A stretch of 39,544 bases of DNA. It comes from Candidatus Nomurabacteria bacterium (GTDB taxonomy: Bacteria > Patescibacteriota > Minisyncoccia > Phycocordibacterales > UBA9973). A program made the translations under genes and the position numbers. Location: assembly GCA_028286485.1 (NCBI GenBank), contig JAQBRM010000030.1:1-39544 (forward strand). Direction: 5' to 3'. Below are positions 28,668 to 35,942 of the stretch, piece by piece. The notes below the pieces were generated by a model. The model was given only the letters and a program-made list of their open reading frames with translations, had not been told where the DNA came from and did not search any database. Position 1 is the stretch's first letter; each line of letters starts with the position of its first letter.

Positions 28668-28710
28668 AAAACAAAAAGCCGATTCCCTTTGGGAATCGGC
28701 TTTTTGTTTT
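28668..28710. terminator. Bidirectional terminator between convergent efp and rpsR
   Basis: AAAACAAAAAGCCGATTCCC TTT GGGAATCGGCTTTTTGTTTT. Confidence 0.93.
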
Positions 28711-28711
28711 G

Positions 28712-28912
28712 TTAGTTTACGATAAACGGCAAGAGTGCCATGAATCGTGAGCGCTTTACGGCTTCGGCCAGAGAACGTTGGTTCTTGGCACTGAGACCGG
28801 TGCGGCGACGAGACAGGATACGGCCATTCGGGTTCAAAAACCGTTTAAGGTTTTCTACATCCTTGTAGTCGATAAACTGAATGTTGTTTGAATTAAAGTA
28901 ATCGTTTTTCAT
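28712..28912 (-). CDS. rpsR: 30S ribosomal protein S18
   Basis: [53 protein letters not shown]. Confidence 0.97.
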   Translation of the reverse strand: MKNDYFNSNNIQFIDYKDVENLKRFLNPNGRILSRRRTGLSAKNQRSLAEAVKRSRFMALLPFIVN

Positions 28913-28917
28913 ATGAA

Positions 28918-29394
28918 TTAGAATGGAATGTCTTCAAGGTTTATTTCTTCATCGGGATACTCAATGGTATCAAGATCAGCCGGAGCGCTCTTTTGAGGAG
29001 CCTCTCCGTCACTGATACCGCTGGCGGACTGGGGAGCAGTATTACTGTACCCTCCGGTCGCGCCGCCCGGCTTCGGGCCGAACTGGAATGTATCGATAAC
29101 GATTTCAGTACGGTAGTTTTTCTTGCCGTCCTGGCCATCCCAGCTGCGTGTCTGAATGCGGCCTTCTACGAACAGTGAGCTGCCCTTGCGAGCATACTGA
29201 GCGAGGTTCTCCGCCTGACGTCCAAATGACACAAGGTTGTGGTATTCGGTCGCTTCTTGGCGAGCGCCAGCCTGATCTTTCCAGACGCGGTTGGTAGCAA
29301 GCGCAATGCTGGCTACCTTGCTGCCTGAAGGCAATGCCTTCAATTCAGGATCGCGGGTAAGGTTACCGATGAGAAATACTTTGTTGAGATACAT
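28918..29394 (-). CDS. ssb: Single-stranded DNA-binding protein
   Basis: [38 protein letters not shown]...acidic tail [11 protein letters not shown]. Confidence 0.97.
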   Translation of the reverse strand: MYLNKVFLIGNLTRDPELKALPSGSKVASIALATNRVWKDQAGARQEATEYHNLVSFGRQAENLAQYARKGSSLFVEGRIQTRSWDGQDGKKNYRTEIVIDTFQFGPKPGGATGGYSNTAPQSASGISDGEAPQKSAPADLDTIEYPDEEINLEDIPF

Positions 29395-29437
29395 GGGATA
29401 AATGGGTAATTAGGGTAATAATTCCTATTATAGGATA

Positions 29438-29971
29438 TTACGCTTCGGTTGTCTCGCTAGGTGCTTCGACCGCCATATCCGCTGCCACGTCAGGGAGTTT
29501 TTCGTGGAGTTCCTTCACCTCTTCATGCGTGTCTTCGATGACGTCTTCATTTGCTGCTGCAAGTTCTTCTTCAGAAACTTCCATTTCATCAAATGAAACA
29601 TTGTCGCGCTTCGCTTCAATCTTCGGCTTTTTGAATTGCACCAAGTTTTCCGCGCTGGTCTTGATGAGCATGTAGCGCATCAATTCCAAATTTGCATCAA
29701 GCGCTTTCTTCAATACGGCTTGTGACTCGGGAGCTGCGGTGAATTTCATCCAACCGAAGTATCCTTGCGTCCATTTCATTTTCTTACTCTTCACGTTTTT
29801 TTCGATTCGGTATGCGAGATCGATGAATTCGGTAGTGCCTTCTGCACCAACGGTTCCACCAGCTGCTGCAACAGCAGCTTTCAGTTCAGCAACCTTTTGG
29901 TCTACTTCACTTTCAGGAACAGTGGGTACCAGAATGAATCCGAGTTCGTACGTACGATTTTCTTCTGACAT
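29438..29971 (-). CDS. rpsF: 30S ribosomal protein S6 with acidic C-terminal extension
   Basis: MSEENRTYELGFILVPTVPESEVDQKVAELKAAVAAAGGTVGAEGTTEFIDLAYRIEKNVKSKKMKWTQGYFGWMKF; operon rpsF-ssb-rpsR. Confidence 0.93.
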   Translation of the reverse strand: MSEENRTYELGFILVPTVPESEVDQKVAELKAAVAAAGGTVGAEGTTEFIDLAYRIEKNVKSKKMKWTQGYFGWMKFTAAPESQAVLKKALDANLELMRYMLIKTSAENLVQFKKPKIEAKRDNVSFDEMEVSEEELAAANEDVIEDTHEEVKELHEKLPDVAADMAVEAPSETTEA

Positions 29972-29997
29972 TATTAATGATGAATTACACTTACTCA

Positions 29998-30069
29998 CCA
30001 AAACATATATTTATACTCTGCGGGTTTTCGCCCACTTAGCATGTCCTCGAGTACAAATATATGTTTTGG
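29998..30069 (-). ncRNA. Candidate rpsF leader stem-loop (possible S6:S18 autoregulatory element)
   Basis: mRNA CCAAAACATATATTTGTACTC / GAGTATAAATATATGTTTTGG, 21 bp with one G-U, enclosing GAGGACATGCTAAGTGGGCGAAAACCCGCA; sits in the rpsF 5' UTR. Confidence 0.6.
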
Positions 30070-30187
30070 GTCGTCGTGCAATTCTATTTTATTGCTAAAC
30101 GAGCCCGCTTCGGACCAATGCCCTGCTATTGCAGGGAACGGGGGCTACCGGCACATACTACCTTATAACGGCCGGTTTGTAAAATAA

Positions 30188-30209
30188 AAAGCCCCTATTG
30201 GGGGCTTAG
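30188..30209 (-). terminator. Rho-independent terminator (minus strand)
   Basis: Minus strand AAGCCCCCAATAGGGGCTTTTTATTTT just 3' of the 30213-30629 ORF. Confidence 0.85.
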
Positions 30210-30212
30210 ATT

Positions 30213-30629
30213 TTAGATGGCCTGAGGAACATTTATAGGCTTATAATTAACAGGTTTTGGGAAGGCTTTATACGCAGCGCGGGCCAGGATACGAACTTTC
30301 TTTTGGGGATAACAAGCGACAAGGATACGCATGGCGTCGAGTATGCCACCTTCTCCTTCATACTGCCTCCAAGTACCGGACCTTGCCTGAAGAACGATTC
30401 TGGAGCTGATAAACGGGAGAAAACGCTCCGGATAAAGGCGCATGGCACGAGTAACTATTTTTACTGCGGAATAAAAATTGATGTTTTGCTTCTGATAAAA
30501 AGAGGTATTTTTATCCATTATTCTCCTACTCATATCCTTGATCACTTGTATTGCGAACCAGGGCTCGGGTACATAAGTAATATCACCTATCCTGCCTTCT
30601 TTTTGAGGACTGTTATTTATTTTTGTCAT
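30213..30629 (-). CDS. Hypothetical protein
   Basis: ~138 aa from MTKINNSPQKEGRIGDITYVPEPWFAIQVIKDMSRRI; basic, no recognised family; followed by a terminator. Confidence 0.55.
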   Translation of the reverse strand: MTKINNSPQKEGRIGDITYVPEPWFAIQVIKDMSRRIMDKNTSFYQKQNINFYSAVKIVTRAMRLYPERFLPFISSRIVLQARSGTWRQYEGEGGILDAMRILVACYPQKKVRILARAAYKAFPKPVNYKPINVPQAI

Positions 30630-30679
30630 AACGCTAGTTTTCCGCATACTAGCATCTTGTGTGCTGCTTAGCAACGCAT

Positions 30680-30704
30680 ACTCTTTAGACCCGGTCTAAA
30701 GAGT
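30680..30704 (-). repeat. 12-bp palindrome spanning the tatD stop codon
   Basis: ACTCTTTAGACC C GGTCTAAAGAGT. Confidence 0.88.
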
Positions 30705-31481
30705 GTGGAACAGGGTTTGGGCGTTTTGGAGAAGCTGAGCTTCTACGGTTTCTAGGGGCAAATCCTTTATTTCAGCGATTTTTTTGACTATTTCCACGAC
30801 ATAGGCCGGTTCATTGCGTTTGCCGCGATAGGGAGCAGGGGCGGCAAATGGCGCGTCTGTTTCGCTCAGAATACGGTCTAGGGGCACCATTGCCACAATA
30901 GCCTCATATTCCTTCACAAATGTAATAACGCCCGAGAAAGAAATATAGAAGCCCAGATCAAGAAATTCCTGCGCAATACGCTCATCCCCTGCAAAGAAAT
31001 GCGCGGTACCAGTCAGTTGCGGCGCCGCTGTTTTGTACTCTTTCAGAATGGCGATGGCGTCGTCGTAGGCATCCATAGTGCCGACTTCCGGACGGATGTG
31101 CAGCATCAATGGCAAGCCGCTCTCTATCGCCAATTCTATCTGCCGACGAAAAAGTATTACTTGCTCATTTTTGTACTCGCGCTCCGCTTCACGAAAATAA
31201 TCCAAGCCGCACTCCCCGATCGCCACGACATTTGTTCCTTCCGCCAACGCCGCAAATTCCACCGCATCCCATTCCTGTGACCATTCCGTCGGATGCTGCC
31301 CCACACAAGCCCAGATGTTTTCATTATCCCGGGCAATTTCTATCGCCAGCTTGCTCGTCTCCAAATCAATGCCGATACATATCGTGCCCACTTCCGCCTC
31401 ATTCATGCGTGCAATCGCCACTTCCCGATCTTCATCAAACTGCGCGAGGTTGTAATGCGAATGTGTGTCTATGGTTTTCAT
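30696..31481 (-). CDS. TatD family hydrolase (DNase)
   Basis: IDTHSHYNLAQFDEDR...VGQHPTEW...AIGECGLDYF...LPLMLHIRPE...LSETDAPFAAPAPYRGKRNEPAYV. Confidence 0.95.
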   Translation of the reverse strand: MKTIDTHSHYNLAQFDEDREVAIARMNEAEVGTICIGIDLETSKLAIEIARDNENIWACVGQHPTEWSQEWDAVEFAALAEGTNVVAIGECGLDYFREAEREYKNEQVILFRRQIELAIESGLPLMLHIRPEVGTMDAYDDAIAILKEYKTAAPQLTGTAHFFAGDERIAQEFLDLGFYISFSGVITFVKEYEAIVAMVPLDRILSETDAPFAAPAPYRGKRNEPAYVVEIVKKIAEIKDLPLETVEAQLLQNAQTLFHTL

Positions 31482-31519
31482 AAATTCATAGTAACAGAAA
31501 GTACCTTGTACCTCCAGTA

Positions 31520-31576
31520 TCCACGCTCCGTGGACAATTTAAAAGTCCTTGGCAAGCCGCGGATTTTAAATTGTCC
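31520..31576. repeat. Intergenic long hairpin element between tatD and metG
   Basis: CCACG CTC CGTGG followed by GGACAATTTAAAA-G-TCC TTGGCAAGCCGC GGA-TTTTAAATTGTCC (13 bp perfect + 3 bp). Confidence 0.8.
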
Positions 31577-31764
31577 AGCTCCGCCCAGCTATTGGTGGGA
31601 ATGTAATTGTAAGTGGTATCGGGGTCGTACGTTCTGAAGCACAAGCACCCCATAGAAAGAAAGTATCCCTGCACACCCGGCCGGAAGAATGAAAATTAAA
31701 TGGCAGCTGAATCCTTGGAAGATGACACTTTAATTTTTACTTCTGGAGCATGGGCCACACGGGT

Positions 31765-33297
31765 CTATTTATCCAACCGATTGAATAACGGCTTCTCTGG
31801 ACTCTTTTTTTCTTTCACTAATGTAAGAATGGTCTGGGCAGTATTTGGCATAAATGGTTGGAGGAGGAAGCCGATGATGTATAAACGGATCGCGAGATCT
31901 CCAACAATGCGTTGTGCTTCCGGCATGTCGGTTTTGGCCAGCTTGAACGGTTCCTTGTTTTGAATCAGCCAGTCGAGAGAATTTATTTCCCGCCAAATAT
32001 CATCCATAGCGGACTTCAAATCAAAACTTTCTATTTTCTGCGCAAATCCTTCCGGCACCGCGTCCGATTCAGCAGAATCGCGTCGCGTGGTGTCAATTGA
32101 AACGCGACGTTCTAGTAGGTCTTCATCAGTCGGCAGCAGGTAGGACACTTCATAACTCACCACCATTTTCATGATGCGTGAGACTAGGTTGCCCAGACCA
32201 TTGCAAAGATTTGCCGTATAAGCTTCAGCCAGTGATTCCAATGTCATGTCGGCATCTTCAAAAGAGTTCATGTGTCGTAGCAAGTAGTATCGCAAGACAT
32301 CACTGGCCAAATCCCCCGCCACTGCTTGGTATGCTTCAATAACAGCATAGGGATTGATAACATTACCAATTGACTTGGACATTTTTTCTCCGCCGGAATT
32401 AATGAAGCCGTTCACCACAATATGCGCGCTGTTCGGCAGATCAGCTGCAATGAGCATCGCTTGCCACATGGATGATTGCTGGCGGGTATTATCCTTGCCG
32501 CAGTACTGCACAGGTGTACCATTCGTCCAATACTTTTCAAATGTCTCTGTGTTTTCGGGCCAGCCGAGAGTGGAGATGTAGTTCACCAAGGCATCAAACC
32601 AGACATACATGACCTGCGTCTCATCATCCGGCACCGGTACGCCCCACGGCATCTTTTCCGCCACTCGGGAAATAGAAAAATCATGCAATCCGTTTTTAAG
32701 GAATGATTTCATCTCATTGTATCGAAAGTCCGGAATAATAAAATCGGGATGACTATCATAAAACGCTTGCAGCTTGTCTGCCAGTTTCGAATACGCGAAG
32801 AAGTAATTCTCTTCATTGATGTACTCCACCGGTCGTCCGGTGTGAATCAAACAACAATCGTTCTCATCAACTTCCGAGTCTGTTTTTTCCAATTCACAGC
32901 CCGTACAGTACTTTGTCTGATACTGCTTTTTATAAATGTAGCCATTGTCATTAACCTTTTGCCAGAAGGCTTGCGCGGCTGCCACGTGATGCGTATCAGT
33001 AGTACGGATGAAATGTACTTGTGGTGTGATATTCAATAATTCGGCCAAGCCGCGAAACCTCTCCGCGTATCGATCCACATATTCTTGTACGGGAATACCT
33101 TCTTTTTCAGCCGCTTTGTAGAGCTTGGCACCGTGTTCATCGGTACCGGTATTGAAAAAGACATCATAGCCTTGCAGTATTTTGTATCGTGCCACGACAT
33201 CGGCCCGGATGAACTCCATGGCAAAACCAACGTGCGGATCGGCATTCACGTACGGCAAGGTCGTCGTTATATAAAATGGTTTCTGATTGTCCGGCAT
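31765..33297 (-). CDS. metG: Methionine--tRNA ligase
   Basis: FYITTTLPYVNADPHVGFAMEFIRADVVARYKILQGYDVFFNTGTDEHGAK ... VNGFINSGGEKMSKSIGNVINP (KMSKS). Confidence 0.97.
   Translation of the reverse strand: MPDNQKPFYITTTLPYVNADPHVGFAMEFIRADVVARYKILQGYDVFFNTGTDEHGAKLYKAAEKEGIPVQEYVDRYAERFRGLAELLNITPQVHFIRTTDTHHVAAAQAFWQKVNDNGYIYKKQYQTKYCTGCELEKTDSEVDENDCCLIHTGRPVEYINEENYFFAYSKLADKLQAFYDSHPDFIIPDFRYNEMKSFLKNGLHDFSISRVAEKMPWGVPVPDDETQVMYVWFDALVNYISTLGWPENTETFEKYWTNGTPVQYCGKDNTRQQSSMWQAMLIAADLPNSAHIVVNGFINSGGEKMSKSIGNVINPYAVIEAYQAVAGDLASDVLRYYLLRHMNSFEDADMTLESLAEAYTANLCNGLGNLVSRIMKMVVSYEVSYLLPTDEDLLERRVSIDTTRRDSAESDAVPEGFAQKIESFDLKSAMDDIWREINSLDWLIQNKEPFKLAKTDMPEAQRIVGDLAIRLYIIGFLLQPFMPNTAQTILTLVKEKKSPEKPLFNRLDK
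32060..32109 (-). repeat. In-frame palindromic element, copy 2 (inside metG)
   Basis: Minus strand CGTCGCGT-TTCAATTGACACC-ACGCGACG-CGATTC-TGCT-GAATCG-GACGC; ~40/51 nt match with the ftsK copy including 21 identical nt. Confidence 0.85.
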
Positions 33298-33298
33298 G

Positions 33299-34363
33299 TT
33301 AGTCGAGGGTATTGTTAGTGGTGATAGGCACCAATTTTTCCTTTTCCACATCACTGAGGTATTCCAAAATAAAGACCGCTACCGGAATGGCGATCAGCGC
33401 GCCCCAGAATCCCGCCACCGTAATGCCGAATAAGAATGAGAGCAGCACGACCAATGGTGGAATGCCGACAGTGCGATGCGCCACGACCGGACTGAGCACA
33501 TAGTTCTCGATCTGCTGCGCTACGATATAGAAAATAAATACCTTCAATCCCAGCAATGCTCCTCCATCAATGACAGCAAATAGCACAGCGGGTACAGCGG
33601 CAAAATAAATACCGAACGGCACCAACTCAGCAATCCCGCTGATCACACCGATCAAGAATGCGTACTGCACACCGAGCAATGCCAAGACTACTGTCACAAT
33701 GGCCCCGATGATCAATCCCAGCATCAATTGTCCTTTGAACCACAAGCCAATCTTATGCTGCGTGCGATGCCACAAACTAATGACATAGCGTTCGTGTTTC
33801 AATGGTGTGAGAATGCGGAGAAATGATTCAATACCCTTCTCTTGAATAGACAGATAGAATGACATGACCGTCACCAATACTACATCCACCAAGCCGCCAA
33901 ACGTAGTGCCGATGACCGTTGTCGCTCCTTGCGAAAGATTACCGGTAGCATTTTTTATGCTACCCAAGATATCGGCAAACGAGGCGTGCTGCGTGATGCT
34001 GGCCACGAACTGTGTGGCACTTTGAATGGATTGATTAGTCACCGTCGGCGTATTCGGCAAGTACTGCAAGAGCGCCGTCAGCAACCCCGACAATTCCCGA
34101 ATCATAACCGGTACGAAGGTATAGAAAAGGGTGGCCAAAATCCCCACCACGACCAAGAAAATAAGCGGTACGGACAGTGTGCGGTCAATGCCGTGCTCCT
34201 TGAACATGCGTACCCAGGCCTCCACAAACGATGCAATGACGATGGACACAATGACGAGCAAGAGGATATTGCGGACTTCAAATAGGATAACGACTGCCCC
34301 TATCAGCAAAATACCCCGAATCATGGTATCGGTGCTGATTCTGATTAATCGGGAGTCACTCAT
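33299..34363 (-). CDS. AI-2E family transporter (PerM-like permease)
   Basis: Multi-TM; GTTFGGLVDVVLVTVMSFYLSIQEKGI...LGVQYAFLIGVISGIAELVPFGIYFAAVPAVL...PLVVLLSFLFGITVAGFWGALIAIPVAV. Confidence 0.93.
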   Translation of the reverse strand: MSDSRLIRISTDTMIRGILLIGAVVILFEVRNILLLVIVSIVIASFVEAWVRMFKEHGIDRTLSVPLIFLVVVGILATLFYTFVPVMIRELSGLLTALLQYLPNTPTVTNQSIQSATQFVASITQHASFADILGSIKNATGNLSQGATTVIGTTFGGLVDVVLVTVMSFYLSIQEKGIESFLRILTPLKHERYVISLWHRTQHKIGLWFKGQLMLGLIIGAIVTVVLALLGVQYAFLIGVISGIAELVPFGIYFAAVPAVLFAVIDGGALLGLKVFIFYIVAQQIENYVLSPVVAHRTVGIPPLVVLLSFLFGITVAGFWGALIAIPVAVFILEYLSDVEKEKLVPITTNNTLD

Positions 34364-34392
34364 AGTGCTATGGTACCATTGCCCCGTAAGGG

Positions 34393-35700
34393 TTACAAGG
34401 TAGTGAAAATAGCAGAAGTAACAATGCCCTTTTCAAACGGTCCTACTACGGAGAGATTGGCATTTTTGGCTACAAATAGCTTCCGTGCCACACGCTGAAT
34501 ATCGGCAGGGGTCACCGCCATGTATTCCTTGGTCATTTGCTCCGGTGTCTTATATTCACCCTTCAACAGAAGCTGCATACCATAAAATCCGGCAACGCTA
34601 TCGCTGGATTCCAAACCGAGACGCATCATGCCGACTGATTGTTCCTTGGCTTTGTTAAGTTCTACTGCGGATACCGGCTCATTTTTTATCTTTACCAATT
34701 CCGCAATGATGCTTTCCATGATTTCCGCGAAGCGGGTTTTATCAATACCGGCGGCAATGGAAAAAATACCATGGTCGGTGAATGTTTCCGTCTCGGTATG
34801 CACATAGTACGCCGCGCCCAATTCTTCACGCAATCGCAAAAACAATCGTGAGCTCATTCCCCCGCCCAGCAACGTGCTGAGCAATGATAGCGCCGGTCGA
34901 TCAGGATGGTTCAGCGGCAATGAACGGAAGCCCACTATGAGATGCGCTTGGTCGGTTGCTTTATGAAAGAGCACGCTCTGCGCTTTGATTTGTGTATCGA
35001 TGGTTTTTTTCTTTCCTCGATGCGCCGTAGCTTTAGCGGAGGCGATGCCCGCCTCCGCTCTGACGAGCTTCGGCGCGGTAAAAGCGGTCTTCACTTGCTG
35101 TTGCACCAACTTCGGATCAATGCCGCCCGCCACCATGACAATGGTATTTGCCGGCGTATAGTGCGCGCGCTGGTAGCGAATGAGGTCTTTGCGGGTGAAA
35201 CTATTGACGGTCGCCTTAGGACCAATGACACTCCAGCCGGCCGGCTGATCGCCGTACATCAATGCAAAAAGGTTCTCTCCGGCCTTGTACTGCGGCACAT
35301 CCTCGTACATGTTGATTTCCTCGATCACGACACCTTTCTCTTTGCCGATTTCATTTTCCGGAAATGTCGAGTGCAGATAGATGTCACTGAGAATATCAAT
35401 GAACTGATCGGTGTGGGCCGGATTGCCTTTGGCATAGTAGCCGGTGTACTCCTTATCGGTAAAGGCATTGGAAATGGCGCCCAAACCATCAAACGCTTCG
35501 GCCAAGATTTTGGCAGAGGGCCGACTCTCGGTACCTTTGAAGTACATGTGTTCCAAGAAATGCGATAGACCATTCTCTGTTTTCTTTTCGTATTTTGATC
35601 CCGTTCCTACTAAAATCAGCACGGTAGCGGTGGCTGCATCAGCTTGCGGTGCCATGACCAGTCGCAAGCCATTGGATAGTGTTTTCTGTATTATTTTCAT
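34393..35700 (-). CDS. M16 family zinc peptidase (insulinase-like)
   Basis: GLSHFLEHMYFKGTESRPS (HxxEH), VVIEEINMYEDVP, LLSTLLGGGMSSRLFLRLREELGAAYYVHTE. Confidence 0.95.
   Translation of the reverse strand: MKIIQKTLSNGLRLVMAPQADAATATVLILVGTGSKYEKKTENGLSHFLEHMYFKGTESRPSAKILAEAFDGLGAISNAFTDKEYTGYYAKGNPAHTDQFIDILSDIYLHSTFPENEIGKEKGVVIEEINMYEDVPQYKAGENLFALMYGDQPAGWSVIGPKATVNSFTRKDLIRYQRAHYTPANTIVMVAGGIDPKLVQQQVKTAFTAPKLVRAEAGIASAKATAHRGKKKTIDTQIKAQSVLFHKATDQAHLIVGFRSLPLNHPDRPALSLLSTLLGGGMSSRLFLRLREELGAAYYVHTETETFTDHGIFSIAAGIDKTRFAEIMESIIAELVKIKNEPVSAVELNKAKEQSVGMMRLGLESSDSVAGFYGMQLLLKGEYKTPEQMTKEYMAVTPADIQRVARKLFVAKNANLSVVGPFEKGIVTSAIFTTL
35022..35076 (-). repeat. 55-nt nested palindromic element inside the M16 peptidase gene
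   Basis: GCGCCG..AGCT..AGCGGAGGC GATGCCC GCCTCCGCT..AGCT..CGGCGC. Confidence 0.8.
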
Positions 35701-35791
35701 CCCTTCATTAAAGCGGAAATCGCCGCTTTATGCAAAATTGACAAGATGGAAGGAAAAAAGGTATGGTAAGAAAAAACCAAATCAAAAAAAC

Positions 35792-35887
35792 ATGGAAGCT
35801 ATAAGAAATTGGGCCCTTATACTTTTGGCAGTGTATGGAATATTGTGGCTGATAGCCCTCAAAGACAAACCTTCAAAAGCACCCTAA
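35792..35887 (+). CDS. Small single-TM protein candidate (31 aa)
   Basis: MEAIRNWALILLAVYGILWLIALKDKPSKAP; intergenic, followed by a terminator hairpin. Confidence 0.45.
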   Translation: MEAIRNWALILLAVYGILWLIALKDKPSKAP

Positions 35888-35913
35888 CCGGAAGAAAAAC
35901 AAAAAGTGTAATC

Positions 35914-35942
35914 AAAAAGTTCTCACATAGTGAGAACTTTTT
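35914..35942. terminator. Bidirectional terminator
   Basis: AAAAAGTTCTCAC ATA GTGAGAACTTTTT. Confidence 0.92.

Noticed and set aside
29861-29879. AGCTGCTG CAA CAGCAGCT in rpsF
   Set aside because: Explained by an Ala-codon run (GCN repeats), not convincing as an element.
31486-31674. 62-aa minus ORF between tatD and metG
   Set aside because: Mostly translation of the intergenic hairpin; no support as a gene.
35444-35887. 147-aa plus-strand ORF reaching into the M16 gene
   Set aside because: The upstream part is antisense to the M16 peptidase; only the last 31 codons lie in intergenic DNA and look like an independent small ORF.
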